From contig DWXE01000005.1 of the NCBI GenBank assembly GCA_019119355.1, forward strand, positions 1 through 64,000: a stretch of 64,000 nt of DNA. The letters run 5' to 3'. Source of the DNA: Candidatus Eisenbergiella merdigallinarum. Lineage in GTDB: Bacteria > Bacillota > Clostridia > Lachnospirales > Lachnospiraceae. This document shows positions 1 to 8,599 of this stretch, piece after piece. The notes under the pieces were generated by a model. It made no database searches, was not told where the DNA came from, and saw nothing but the letters and a program-made list of their open reading frames with translations. A program made the translations under genes and the position numbers. How positions within the stretch are numbered: the first letter of the stretch is position 1; each line of letters begins with the position of its first letter.

Positions 1-262
1 TACATATCGTTCAGGATATTCTTAAAGGGCGTGATGTCCATTTCCTGACGGGTCAGGCTGTCCACGCCGTCCGTGACGGCGATATAGCGCACATTGTGTT
101 TGGGGAAAAAGATTTCGATATAGCTTCCAGCCTCAATATAGTTCCTACCAAGCCTGGATAGGTCTTTGGTGATGACACAGCCGATCTTCCCCGCCTCAAT
201 GTCAGCGATCATGCGCTGGAAGGCAGGGCGGTTGAAGTTGCGGCCCGTATAGCCGTCATCCG
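1..262 (-). CDS. Serine site-specific recombinase, fragment cut at both ends
   Basis: The reverse strand reads DDGYTGRNFNRPAFQRMI, followed by a K-DLSRLGRNY motif, an FFP-to-VRYIAVTDGVDS stretch and the start of the next helix. This is the middle of the catalytic domain of large serine recombinases of the kind that mobilise Firmicutes integrative elements. The N-terminal 50-60 residues with the nucleophilic serine are absent. The frame instead continues without a stop into the sensor gene upstream. The 3' part runs off the window edge. As seen here it cannot be an active recombinase. It is either the scar of an element insertion or deletion, or an assembly join. Confidence 0.75.
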
Positions 263-1574
263 GGAATATTTCCTTCAGCTCGGTTTTATCGTCGGATTCG
301 TACTCTCCGTTCCCTGCGGCGAAGAATTCCATCAGCTTCCCGACCGCTTCCCGGTCGTCGTTTTCCTTCCGCGCTTTTGCCGCTTTTCCCTCTTCCCAGA
401 GATACCATCCCCTGTCTCCCCCGGCTCCCAGAATCCGGAAGCTTACCTTTCCGGCCGAAAGGATACTGCCGAGCTTTTCCAGCGCCGCATACACATTTTC
501 CTGCTGTTCATGCGCATTGAACAGCAGCCGCTCGATGTCATATATGTGATTGAGCGTATCGATCCGCTTTTGCTTCACGTCCGCCACCTTGCGGAGATGG
601 CGCATCATCCACAGGAAATAAGCGACAAAGCAGACCGATTCGAACGCCAGGAATATATTCAATATCCTCTTGATGATATTCGCGTTTTCGAATACGACGC
701 TCTCCGGTACGGACACCGCGATCCGCCAGTCGTTGATCGCCATGGGCTGATAATAAAAGTAGAGATACTCCCCGATGGTCTTCGATACGAAAACGACATA
801 CCGGCTCTCCCCGTCCTTCACCCCCCGGCTCAGCTGTTCGTGGTCGTAACCCGGGGCCATTTCCCGTCCTCCCATCGCCCACATATTTCCGGTCTCCCCG
901 CTGTGCCATGTGTCCACCAGGAAATCCCCCGTATTTCCGTCTATGATATACAGCGCGCCCTTCCCTCCATACGGGTTCAGATTGCTCTCCTCCGGGAGCT
1001 CGCCCAGCACAATCACGCCGTACAGCATGGCGACGGTTTTTCCCTCCCGCTCTACGGGCACATAATGCCTCGCGACATAAGTATCCTTCTGGACGATATC
1101 TCTCTCCCGGTCGCTGATATGAACGCCCTTCGCCGCTTCCTCTTCGAAGGACAGCGTGCCCGCGGCGTCCACTTTTTCCCCTCTCCCTGTAAGCACCACG
1201 TCTCCCGGCAGCAGCAGTTCGATTCGGGACATCATGCCGATATTCGTGTAGGAATCAAGAAGGTTCCACAGCTCCGGCGAGGACAGATCATCGTACCCCG
1301 CGATCACGGCGGAGAGCATCTCCAGCTCCTCCCGGTCATTGGCCGAATACTTCTCGATATTGTCCGCCAGAGTATCCGCCTCCTCGTAGAGGCGTTCAAA
1401 ACTCCTTTGCTCCTCCATACGGTTTATGTAATTCGTCACGCCAAAAGAAGCCGCTACGATCAAAACGATCATCGCTCCCGTGGTGATCAGAGGACGTCCC
1501 CACCGTATGTCGTCCTGTGCTTTCAACCGTTTTCGATTCCCGATCCCAACCCGCATTCTTTCCAGCTTTCTCAT
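263..1574 (-). pseudogene. Membrane sensor protein (extracellular Cache-like domain), 3' end replaced by recombinase
   Basis: This open frame encodes about 437 residues. It has a short basic N-terminus, a membrane segment near residues 25-45 (ITTGAMIVLIVAASFGV), an extracellular double-Cache-like domain (YVARHYVPVEREGKTVAMLY, then GALYIIDGNTGDF) and a second membrane segment (ILNIFLAFESVCFVAYFLWM). A short cytoplasmic part resembles the start of a GAF domain. Such proteins usually continue into a GGDEF, kinase or similar output domain. Here the frame passes into serine-recombinase sequence at about position 262, so the output domain is lost. The start is uncertain: ATG at 1574 or 1604. A good promoter lies at 1636-1664. 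The output type cannot be told from the remaining sequence. Confidence 0.6.
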
Positions 1575-1635
1575 GCTCCGCGGCCATCCGGCAGGCGGAC
1601 GCATACAGTATGAACATTTTCCATATGCCGTTTTT

Positions 1636-1664
1636 ATTATACGCCGGCTGTCCCTGATCCGCAA
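1636..1664 (-). promoter_or_regulatory. Sigma-A promoter of the sensor gene
   Basis: On the minus strand, TTGCGG and a perfect TATAAT are separated by 17 bases. The -10 box lies about 60 bases before the likely start at 1574. The neighbouring gene on the plus strand begins at 1877, so this is a divergent intergenic region. Confidence 0.65.
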
Positions 1665-1876
1665 GACGGTTCCATCGATATTCTCTCCTTTTCGCATCGG
1701 TTCAGCCCTGCAGCGTTTTTTCACGGAAAAAGCGAAACGGCGGCTCCCCGCTCTGCGTTCAATCGCCCGTAGAGCGGGCACGAATCCCCCTCGATTGCCC
1801 GACAGCGGCTCCCATGGTATCCTTGGGACATCAGGAACACAGTTTTTTAAACTCGACGAAAGGAACGGTGTATGAC

Positions 1877-2917
1877 ATGGAAATGGGAAAAGTTTTGAAA
1901 GCGCTGCGGATGGAAAAGGGCGTGCGGCAGGAGGATGTAGCCGATTATCTCGGCGTCTCCTGCCAGGCCGTATCAAAATGGGAGACTTGCGCCAGCCTGC
2001 CGGATATCGTTCTACTGCCGCCCCTGGCCGCCTATTTCGGCGTCTCCATCGACGAGCTGTTTCAAATTCCCCGGGAAAAGGAACTGGAGCGGATCGAAAA
2101 CATGCTCCTGCGCAAAAGGCGCCTGGAACCGGAGACGTTCCGGAAAGCCGCCTCCTTCCTGCAGGATACCCTGACAGAGGATCCCAAATGCGCCCGGGCC
2201 TGCTCGGATCTGGCTTCCCTGTATCTGCACAGATCCCGCAGCGACCGGCAGCAGGCGGCGGAATACGCGAAGCGGGCCATGCAGCTGGCTCCGGAGGAAA
2301 AGGCCGGCAAAGAGGCCTATCTGGAAGCTGCCGGCGGCATCTGCGGGGACGATTGGTATGATAACCACTTCGAGGTGATCGAATATTTCCGGGAATTCCT
2401 GCGAACAAACCCGGGAAATTTTCACGGGCTATATGCCATCATCGAAAATCTTCTGGCGGACGGCCGGTATGAAGAAGCCCTTCCCCATATCCGCGAGCTC
2501 AAAGAGATCCGGGACAATTATCAGCCCCTTTTCTATCTGGGCGACGTAGAAATGGGGCTGGGGAACCGCCAGAAGGCTTTGGCCCTCTGGAATGAGGCGG
2601 TGGAAAAAAGCCCTGACGCCTGGCAGGCCTACTGCTCCCGCGCGGACCGCATCAAAAAGCTGGGCATGAAAAAGGAGGCCATGGCGGACTATGAAAGGTG
2701 TTTTTCCATGCAGGAATCGCCGCGAATCGTGGACGGCCTGTGCTCCATGGCTCAGATGCTGGAACGGGAAGCGGACTACGCGGGAGCGATCTCCTGCTGC
2801 CAGAAGATCCTGCAGACGCTGCGGGACGACTACCGCGCGGAGGACACCGCCTTCTACCTGGAATATGAGGAAAAAATCAAACAGCTGGCCTCGCGCCGTC
2901 GCGAGTGCACGCCGTAG
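1877..2917 (+). CDS. XRE-family regulator with C-terminal TPR-like repeats
   Basis: The product has 346 residues. Residues 4-60 form a Cro/C1-type helix-turn-helix (VRQEDVADYLGVSCQAVSKW, then a PDI-LLP-LA-YFGVS-DELF tail). The rest is helical and TPR-like: EYAKRAMQLAPEEKAGKEAY, an ALPHIRELKEIRDNYQPLFY stretch and an AGAISCCQKILQTL stretch. This layout is typical of Firmicutes regulators that read a peptide or metabolic signal through the repeats. The start at 1877 is preferred over an upstream in-frame ATG at 1814, because the HTH begins at once and AGGAA lies 11 bases before it. It stands alone between a divergent sensor gene and a convergent regulator. Its ligand is not apparent. Confidence 0.85.
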   Translation: MEMGKVLKALRMEKGVRQEDVADYLGVSCQAVSKWETCASLPDIVLLPPLAAYFGVSIDELFQIPREKELERIENMLLRKRRLEPETFRKAASFLQDTLTEDPKCARACSDLASLYLHRSRSDRQQAAEYAKRAMQLAPEEKAGKEAYLEAAGGICGDDWYDNHFEVIEYFREFLRTNPGNFHGLYAIIENLLADGRYEEALPHIRELKEIRDNYQPLFYLGDVEMGLGNRQKALALWNEAVEKSPDAWQAYCSRADRIKKLGMKKEAMADYERCFSMQESPRIVDGLCSMAQMLEREADYAGAISCCQKILQTLRDDYRAEDTAFYLEYEEKIKQLASRRRECTP

Positions 2918-2938
2918 CGCACGCTTTTTTTCAGGCGC

Positions 2939-3379
2939 TCACTCCTCCTGTCTGGCCGAAGCGTACTCCATGGCCTTTTTCATTTTCGCTTCAAAGATTT
3001 CCGCCGGGACGAGGGCGATCCCTTCCATATCCTCGCTGAGCACGATCAGCCGCTGCCCTCCTGTAAGGCCGAACTTTTCCCGGAGGGCTTTGGGAATCAC
3101 CAGCTGCCCGCGTTCGTTGACCGTAACCGAACCCCAGATATTTTTTCCTCTCGGCGCGGGCAGGATGGTCTCTTTTCCGTCTATCGTCTCACTTCGTATC
3201 AGGCCGTCGATGGTGACCCCGTACAGATCCGCGAGCCGTCTGCACTTTTCGATGTCCGGAACCGTCATTCCGGCTTCCCACTTCGCATAGGCCTGCCGCG
3301 AAATATCGATCTTTTCAGCGACTTCCTCCTGGGACATCCCATGGGCGTTTCGCAGCATGATTAAATTCTCTTTTAACAT
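2939..3379 (-). CDS. XRE helix-turn-helix fused to AbrB/SpoVT-like domain
   Basis: The product has 146 residues with two DNA-binding modules. Residues 5-58 are an XRE helix-turn-helix (MSQEEVAEKIDISRQAYAKW). Residues 82-130 are an AbrB-type swapped-hairpin domain (VNERGQLVIPKALREKFGL). The combination is common in Firmicutes as a local regulator. Purine-rich GAGGGAG lies just before the ATG. The gene starts inside the 3' end of the upstream alpha/beta hydrolase gene, with a 65-base overlap, so the two are almost certainly co-transcribed and translationally coupled. It probably controls its own operon. Confidence 0.88.
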   Translation of the reverse strand: MLKENLIMLRNAHGMSQEEVAEKIDISRQAYAKWEAGMTVPDIEKCRRLADLYGVTIDGLIRSETIDGKETILPAPRGKNIWGSVTVNERGQLVIPKALREKFGLTGGQRLIVLSEDMEGIALVPAEIFEAKMKKAMEYASARQEE

Positions 3380-4460
3380 TTTCTCCCTCTTTCTGCAGCG
3401 AATTCACCGCATCGATATACAAATCGCTGTAAACGGTATGGATCACATGATCGCTTGTGCCGGTCTCAATCAACCTGCAGCGATCCCCGATACAGGCGGC
3501 CGCGCGTTCGGCCTGTTCGCGGGATGCGGCGCAAAGATATGTTCCGTTTTCGTGCACGCTTTCCTTCGCATGAAGATAGATGCAGGGAACTTTAATCGCC
3601 GACAAAATTTCTTCATGCGTCAGACCGTGATTCCAGCTCAGGTCATAAAATCTCTCTCCATAGGCGAAATCATACTCCCTGGCGTATTCGAACACATACC
3701 AGATTTTGGACGGCAGGAAGCCGATCTTCACCGCTTCCTCCGGGCGCTTCTCATGGTACTTTTGCGCATAGTCCGCAATTCCCGGCATGGCATCGCACAT
3801 AAACAGCTGTCCCCAGTAACAGCGGCGCAGATAATAGGCTTCCCAGCATTCGGATTTGTCCGATTGATTATAATCATGAAGCGTCCTGTACGTGTCCAGC
3901 CAGGCAAAACTCTCCTGCCATCCCTCTCCCGCCGTCGAGAACACCGGCGGATCTTCCAGAACCGCGCCCGCTATGTTTTCTCCGCCAAAAGCTGCGATAT
4001 ATGCCGCGGTTATGGCCCCGTTGCTGTGGCCGGCCACCACCGCCGGTTCACCGATCACATGATCGATAAACCAGATAAGCGCATCGCCGTTGACATCGAG
4101 CCGGTACAGGCGTTCGTCGTGTTCGGATCCGCCGTGCCCATACACGTCCACGGCATAGACATGCCACTTTTGGGATAGCTTCGGCAGAACGGGCGCATAG
4201 TCTTCCCAGATGCTCATTTGACCGTGAATCAGGAGAAGCGCGGGTTTCTCATTCTCTACCTCTCCATAATTGATGACGCTTCCATCCGGAAGCACGACCT
4301 GCTTTTCCTCAGCGCCAGCTCTTTTCAGCGCTCTCTCATATCCGTCATACCAGTGCATATTGTGGTACCAGTAAATGCGGAAAGCGACCGCGGCCAGCAC
4401 GATCATCCCCAAAAATACAATCCCGGCAATTTTCATAGCGATTTTCTTCCAAACCTCCAT
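3315..4460 (-). CDS. Membrane-anchored alpha/beta hydrolase
   Basis: The product has 381 residues from the ATG at 4460. An N-terminal membrane anchor at residues 8-30 (MKIAGIVFLGMIVLAAVAF) is followed by an alpha/beta-hydrolase fold. The oxyanion motif LLLIHGQ is near residue 78, the nucleophile elbow GHSNG at 144-148 (Ser146), and a late SDHVIHT carries the likely catalytic histidine. AGGA lies 9-12 bases before this start. The open frame extends further upstream, but without hydrolase-like sequence. It leads an overlapping pair with the XRE-AbrB regulator. The substrate is unknown. An esterase or peptidase facing outside the membrane is the reasonable guess. Confidence 0.82.
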   Translation of the reverse strand: MEVWKKIAMKIAGIVFLGMIVLAAVAFRIYWYHNMHWYDGYERALKRAGAEEKQVVLPDGSVINYGEVENEKPALLLIHGQMSIWEDYAPVLPKLSQKWHVYAVDVYGHGGSEHDERLYRLDVNGDALIWFIDHVIGEPAVVAGHSNGAITAAYIAAFGGENIAGAVLEDPPVFSTAGEGWQESFAWLDTYRTLHDYNQSDKSECWEAYYLRRCYWGQLFMCDAMPGIADYAQKYHEKRPEEAVKIGFLPSKIWYVFEYAREYDFAYGERFYDLSWNHGLTHEEILSAIKVPCIYLHAKESVHENGTYLCAASREQAERAAACIGDRCRLIETGTSDHVIHTVYSDLYIDAVNSLQKEGENVKREFNHAAKRPWDVPGGSR

Positions 4461-4592
4461 TCTGTTTGATTCCTGTGAAAATTGTAACGAAAAACTGCGG
4501 GAATATCCATCCATCAAAGTTGTCAAAAGATGAGGAGGGATGTTATGTTTGGTTGCATGGACAGCGTTTGCGAAAAGGAGGTCCTTCTGCAT

Positions 4593-5225
4593 TCATTTTT
4601 TTCTTACCGGATGCCGGATCACCGTCCTCCACTTTTCCGGCGGGACCCGTCTGGCATCCGAAAGATAGATTTCATGGTGCATCCGGCCGTCCGAAAAATC
4701 GTTTTCATATCCCTGATCTTCAAGAAAATCATCCATCAGCGCTATCGTTCGGGGTTCTTCGTCAAATGCTCCGGGGTGCAGGCACTGGACGCACAGGCCT
4801 TCCTCGATTGTGAGGAACTCCGCTTTCGAAAAATCCCGTTTCTTTTTTGCCGATGCCTCCCGAACCGCCCAGTCAAAATCCGATTTCTTCACAAAATCCG
4901 GCAGGCGGATCACAGAAATCCACTGAAATAATTCCTTTCTTCCACAGTCGATCCCTTCTATCCCCTCCTGCCGCCAGAAGCCTTCCAACGGCGGCACCAC
5001 ATAGTCAAAATATCCCTGAATTTCGCGGCTGCCTTTCTTACTCATCTTAATCGTAAAAGCGATCCCGTACAAAAGTCCAATCGACTCCTGATAGGCCCCG
5101 CCTTCTTCGTTCGGGTCTCCTTTCCCCCGGACCGCAATGAAATTCATCGCGGGAATATCCACAATCCGGGGCTGCTTTCCGGGAAGATAGAATTCTTTAT
5201 ACTCCTTCTTATAATCAAATGCCAT
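4593..5225 (-). CDS. GyrI-like small-molecule-binding protein
   Basis: The product has 210 residues, starting MAFDYKKEYKEFYLPGKQP. It is a stand-alone GyrI/effector-binding-type protein, a family that binds small cytotoxic compounds or serves as the ligand domain of regulators. Characteristic pieces are PAMNFIAVRGKGDPN near the N-terminus, YFDYVVPPLEGFWRQEG in the middle and HHEIYLSDARRVPPEKWRT at the C-terminus. A strong GGAGGAG lies ahead of the ATG at 5225. The start overlaps the stop of the 57-residue gene upstream. With that gene and the WYL regulator it forms a compact three-gene unit, so it is probably controlled by that regulator. Confidence 0.85.
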   Translation of the reverse strand: MAFDYKKEYKEFYLPGKQPRIVDIPAMNFIAVRGKGDPNEEGGAYQESIGLLYGIAFTIKMSKKGSREIQGYFDYVVPPLEGFWRQEGIEGIDCGRKELFQWISVIRLPDFVKKSDFDWAVREASAKKKRDFSKAEFLTIEEGLCVQCLHPGAFDEEPRTIALMDDFLEDQGYENDFSDGRMHHEIYLSDARRVPPEKWRTVIRHPVRKK

Positions 5226-5388
5226 CTTTCGATCTCCTCCTTTTTTCCGATTTCTTCGCCTTCGGTTCCGGAAGTTCCGGATACATCTCCCTGACCATCC
5301 GGCACAGTTTTTCCCTGTCCTCCAGGATCGTACAGGGAAGCAGCGCCAGCTGTTCTGCCACATAGAGCGCCAGTTCCTTTTGCGCCAT
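5215..5388 (-). CDS. Small hypothetical protein in the WYL-GyrI operon
   Basis: This small protein has 57 residues from the ATG at 5388, which has a strong GGAGGG ribosome site 6 bases upstream. It is predicted helical at the N-terminus (MAQKELALYVAEQLALLPCT) and ends in a basic tail (KAKKSEKRRRSKDG). Its gene lies 16 bases after the WYL regulator gene and overlaps the GyrI-like gene by 11 bases, so translation is coupled. I do not recognise a family. The position suggests an accessory or partner of the GyrI-like protein. Confidence 0.7.
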   Translation of the reverse strand: MAQKELALYVAEQLALLPCTILEDREKLCRMVREMYPELPEPKAKKSEKRRRSKDGI

Positions 5389-5404
5389 GAATCGCCCTCC
5401 TCTC

Positions 5405-6337
5405 TTACCCCTTTTGATCTCCGACTCCCCTTCTTCGGTAGTTCGACACAATATTTTCCGCCGTTTTCAGAAGCCGTTCCCTCACCGCGGGCGGCTCCAG
5501 CACCTCGGCTTTCTCCCCGAAAGTCAACAGCCATCCCACCAGGGAGTCCTCATCCGTATAGTCCATCTCGAACAGCAGCCGCCCGTCCTTTTGCTCCCGA
5601 AAACAACGGGGGCCGAATTCTTCCACCAGCCGCCACTTTGCATCCGCTTCAAACAACGCCTTTACCCGGATATTCGCCGGGAAGATCCTCTCATTGGAAA
5701 GATCCGGCATCGGCACCTGCCTCGGGACAAACTTTTCCTCCGTCTTTTTCAGCCCCTCCATCCGGTTCAGCTTGAACATGCGGAAATCCTCTCTTTTCCG
5801 GCACCATCCCCAAACATACCAGCTGGACCATTTAAAAATCAGATAACAGGGTTCTGCCATTCGGAAGCTCTCGCCGCCGGGAGCAAAGTATTGAAAAGCG
5901 ATCTGTTTTCGTTCTTCGATGGCATCCTGGATCAGGGAGATTTTCGGCGCAAGGGACTCCTTATACCAGGACGAAAGATCGATCAGCATGGACTCCCTTC
6001 CGCTGACAAAATCCGATGCCCCGGCCTGCAGTTTTTCCATCAGCTGCCCGTAATAACTGCTCCCGCTGACGCTGTCCAGGCTCCGCAGTCCCGCCAGGAT
6101 CATCCCCATGTCCCTGGAAGTCAGAAGCGTTCTGTCGATCCGATATCCGTCCATGATGCGGATGCCTCCCCCGGCTCCCTGCATCGTACAGACTGGGATC
6201 CCTGCTTTGCACAATGTCTCTATATCCCGGTTGATCGTTCTTCTGGAAACCTCGAACTTCTCCGCCAGTTCCGGCGCCGTACACTTTTCCTTCTGCAGAA
6301 GAACGGATAAAATACCGATCAGCCTGTCTGTCTTCAT
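5405..6337 (-). CDS. YafY-type HTH/WYL-domain transcriptional regulator
   Basis: The product has about 310 residues. An N-terminal HTH_11 winged helix (TAPELAEKFEVSRRTINRDI) is followed by a WYL domain near residues 140-220 (FKWSSWYVWGWCRKREDFRM) and a C-terminal WCX-like region. WYL regulators sense ligands, often nucleic-acid-like or small molecules, and commonly control the next gene. The start is placed at the ATG at 6337 with AGGTGGAG just before it. A GTG three codons earlier is possible. It heads the operon with the small protein and the GyrI-like protein. An imperfect inverted repeat upstream at 6374-6387 may be its own operator. Confidence 0.88.
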   Translation of the reverse strand: MKTDRLIGILSVLLQKEKCTAPELAEKFEVSRRTINRDIETLCKAGIPVCTMQGAGGGIRIMDGYRIDRTLLTSRDMGMILAGLRSLDSVSGSSYYGQLMEKLQAGASDFVSGRESMLIDLSSWYKESLAPKISLIQDAIEERKQIAFQYFAPGGESFRMAEPCYLIFKWSSWYVWGWCRKREDFRMFKLNRMEGLKKTEEKFVPRQVPMPDLSNERIFPANIRVKALFEADAKWRLVEEFGPRCFREQKDGRLLFEMDYTDEDSLVGWLLTFGEKAEVLEPPAVRERLLKTAENIVSNYRRRGVGDQKG

Positions 6338-6373
6338 TTGCTCCACCTGCTTATATCATAACGGACTAAACAC

Positions 6374-6387
6374 GACAACTGTATGTC
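6374..6387. promoter_or_regulatory. Candidate operator of the WYL regulator
   Basis: GACA and TGTC arms flank a 6-base centre in the upstream region of the WYL regulator gene, about 40 bases before its start. A site this short could be chance. It is listed because self-regulation is common in this family. Confidence 0.3.
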
Positions 6388-6420
6388 ATGTATATTTTAG
6401 CATGCGTCCCAAAATGAGAA

Positions 6421-6463
6421 AAGGCCCGCGCGCATCTTAATCCTTAAGACGGCCGCAGGCCTT
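6421..6463 (-). terminator. Rho-independent terminator behind the truncated GNAT gene
   Basis: AAGGCC and GGCCTT arms enclose a second small hairpin (CTTAA-TCC-TTAAG). On the minus strand the structure is followed by a T-rich stretch. It lies directly after the GNAT stop at 6479. Confidence 0.6.
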
Positions 6464-6478
6464 ATCATTTCGTTTATC

Positions 6479-6955
6479 TCAATTCTTCATATCCGATATT
6501 ATCGCGTTTCTCCACTCTTCCTTCGTCTGGCAGGAAATATGTTCCGTCCGCAAAACGCCTTCCACAGCGCAGGGAACATTTTCGCTGGTATGATGATAAT
6601 GAAACCCGCACTTTTCCTGAACCCGTTTTGATTTTAAATTTCCGTCAAAATAGCCGCACCATATTCTGGTCAGATTCAATTCTTCAAAGCCATACCGCAG
6701 AAGCTCCCGGACCGCTTCCGGGATCAACCCCTGCCCCCAGTACGGAACGCCAATCCAGTAGCCGATCTCGCCCTCCGTCTCCGGAAGTCCGATATTGCTG
6801 GTTTCGCCGATCATCAGCCCTGCGCTTCCAACCGGACGTCCGGTCTCTTTTAAAACGACCGCGTAGGTTTCAGGCGCGGAAAGGACTCCCCTGATAATTT
6901 CCCGGCTGTTCTCCACGCTCGTATGGACAGGCCATCCGGCTATGGGGCCAACATT
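6479..6955 (-). pseudogene. GNAT acetyltransferase (RimJ/RimL type), N-terminus missing
   Basis: About 155 codons of a RimJ/RimL-like N-acetyltransferase remain. The acetyl-CoA loop region [20 protein letters not shown] and the [13 protein letters not shown] motif are intact. In-frame sequence continues upstream as [20 protein letters not shown], which matches the usual interior of this family. A TGA then stops the frame at about 6962. The first 30-35 residues expected of the family are absent, and RhuM-gene sequence begins at once. The only starts left are internal, such as a GTG at 6916 without a clear ribosome site. The RhuM segment or a deletion appears to have removed the 5' end. Confidence 0.7.
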
Positions 6956-6988
6956 CTTTCTTCATTTCGTCATCCCCTCGCGGGCAGG

Positions 6989-8035
6989 TCAATCAAAGTG
7001 ATTACCCTGCTTTTTCGTCTCCGCCTTCGCGGTTGCGCCCAATGCCCGAATGGTTTGCAGATATTCTTCCTCGACAGGGGAGAGGGTCTGCGCCTGATAG
7101 CGTTTATACTCAGCTTTCGCCTTCTCCATCGCCTGTGCGTGGCTGACTTTTCCCGCGTGGATCAGCACATCCTCGCCCGTGGCGCGAAGGATGTTGTCCA
7201 ACTGTTCCACATAGTCGCTCATATACATGGGACGGTGCCGGATCGCCTGCACCTCGGCAAAGTCAAAATAACCGGATACCATCTGATTCAGAACCCGCAG
7301 TTCTTCCACTGTGAGATAATTCTTGGCGATCCCAATGTCCTTTGCTGTAGGGAAATCACCGGAAAATGTGGTCAGTCCCATAAACGGCTTGTCCGCATCG
7401 GCCCGCTCGTAGATCACCTCCGCAGCCGTATGCCCGTGGGCCGCATAGTGGAGTTTATTCTGCACCATCTTAAAAAAGGCGACGGATTCTGCGCTCCTGG
7501 GGTCATAGTCCACGCTGGTGGCATACAGGTCCAGCACCTGCCGGTACATCACTTTTTCCGAAGAACGAATATCCCGGATTCGTTCAAGCAGCTCCTGCCA
7601 GTAGTTGCCGCCGCCCAGGTTCTTCAGGCGCTCATCGTCCATGGTAAAGCCTTTCACCATGTACTCTTTCAGGCGTTCAGTGGCCCACCTGCGGAACTGC
7701 GTGGCAATCAGAGATTTCACTCTGTAGCCAAGAGAAATGATCATATCCAGATTATAATATGGCATCTCCCTTGTGACCTGCCGGTTCCCCTCCATCCGAA
7801 CCTGTCGGAATTTCCGACAGGTTGACGCAGCATCCAACTCACCTTCTTCGTAGATATGACCGATATGCTCCACAATGTTGCTTCTGGACGTATGAAACAG
7901 CTCCGCCATCTGCTGCTGTGTCAGCCAAACAGTCTCCTCTACAAAGCGGCATTCGATTTTTGTAATGCCATCTTCGGCCTGATAGATCACAATTTCCCCC
8001 TGGTTCGAATCTGGCTTTATTCTATCTTCCGCCAT
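6989..8035 (-). CDS. RhuM-family protein (virulence RhuM / Fic-associated)
   Basis: The product has 348 residues. It starts with a winged-helix-like segment (EETVWLTQQQMAELFHTSRS) and continues with the family's conserved MPYYNLDMIISLGYRVKS and FRRWATERLKEYMVKGF stretches. The C-terminal part is helical (LTVEELRVLNQMVSGYFDFA). RhuM proteins are widespread on mobile DNA and defence islands. Their biochemical role is not settled. The length matches full members. GGGAG lies 9 bases before the ATG at 8035. It is more AT-rich than its neighbours and sits exactly where the GNAT gene lost its 5' end, so recent acquisition is likely. Confidence 0.85.
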   Translation of the reverse strand: MAEDRIKPDSNQGEIVIYQAEDGITKIECRFVEETVWLTQQQMAELFHTSRSNIVEHIGHIYEEGELDAASTCRKFRQVRMEGNRQVTREMPYYNLDMIISLGYRVKSLIATQFRRWATERLKEYMVKGFTMDDERLKNLGGGNYWQELLERIRDIRSSEKVMYRQVLDLYATSVDYDPRSAESVAFFKMVQNKLHYAAHGHTAAEVIYERADADKPFMGLTTFSGDFPTAKDIGIAKNYLTVEELRVLNQMVSGYFDFAEVQAIRHRPMYMSDYVEQLDNILRATGEDVLIHAGKVSHAQAMEKAKAEYKRYQAQTLSPVEEEYLQTIRALGATAKAETKKQGNHFD

Positions 8036-8075
8036 GCACTCACGCTCCCTTCTAAATACAGCTTCTATGTTTCAA

Positions 8076-8107
8076 GGGGTTATCGGTTAATACCGATTTT
8101 TAGCCCC
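8076..8107. repeat. Inverted repeat upstream of the RhuM gene
   Basis: GGGG-TTATCGGT and ACCGAT-TTTTAGCCCC arms face each other about 40-70 bases before the RhuM start, around a TCGGTTAATACCGA palindromic core. It could be an operator or a terminator remnant. Confidence 0.45.
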
Positions 8108-8268
8108 TGACACGCGGGAAAACGACAATCCCAGAGGGGACTATCTATTTCTCGACAGCCCCCTTACAAATCTATGCAGTTAATCTGTCAAACGATGCCG
8201 GGATGTCCCGTGAATATATCTTTCCAATCCTCCACTCAACACTACATTTGCATATTCTAGTGACTGGT

Positions 8269-8424
8269 TTAGATTAACCATTCCAATTCGGATCGTTGAT
8301 ACATATTGTCTGCTACCTCGTTTTCAACAGCAACCGTATCAATCAAAATCATGCTACCATCAGCAAATTTCAGTTCAACGCTGGCTGTATCCAAATTGAA
8401 CTCGCAAGAGATCGCACGCTCCAT
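8269..8424 (-). CDS. Small DUF6061-like protein
   Basis: This is a 51-residue protein beginning MERAISCEFNLDTASVELKF and ending YQRSELEWLI. The body (an ADGSMILIDTVAVENEVADN stretch) resembles a small Firmicutes family I know as DUF6061, often found near mobile or accessory genes. The ribosome site GAGGGGA lies 8 bases before the ATG at 8424. It follows the rlmD tail by 10 bases, so the two were probably co-transcribed. Related proteins often continue past this point, so the C-terminus may be shortened. Function unknown. Confidence 0.65.
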   Translation of the reverse strand: MERAISCEFNLDTASVELKFADGSMILIDTVAVENEVADNMYQRSELEWLI

Positions 8425-8434
8425 GTTGGTCCCC

Positions 8435-8599
8435 TCAAATCATCCCAAAATACTTCAAGGCCTCTGTGATCGCTGCTTCCTTTTCGGGCGGGCATTTCGG
8501 CTGTCTGGCATTTTCAGACTTGGGCTTGTTATAATTCTCCCGCTCGATAATGCCATACTTCTGCTTTACCTGGGCAATGTAGAGAGAAGAAACCTTCAA
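8435..8599 (-). pseudogene. Frameshifted C-terminal extension of RlmD
   Basis: Immediately after the rlmD stop (8596-8598), a shifted frame reads LKVSSLYIAQVKQKYGIIER and then a QPKCPPEKEAAITEALKYFG stretch before a TGA. In many clostridial RlmD-like proteins an ATY-QIK-VL segment, here ATYGQIKERVLQ, leads straight into such a tail. One base added or lost near 8600 explains both the early stop and the orphaned tail. Read alone, this segment has only a TTG with a poor ribosome site. A real mutation and a sequencing error look the same from here. Confidence 0.6.
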
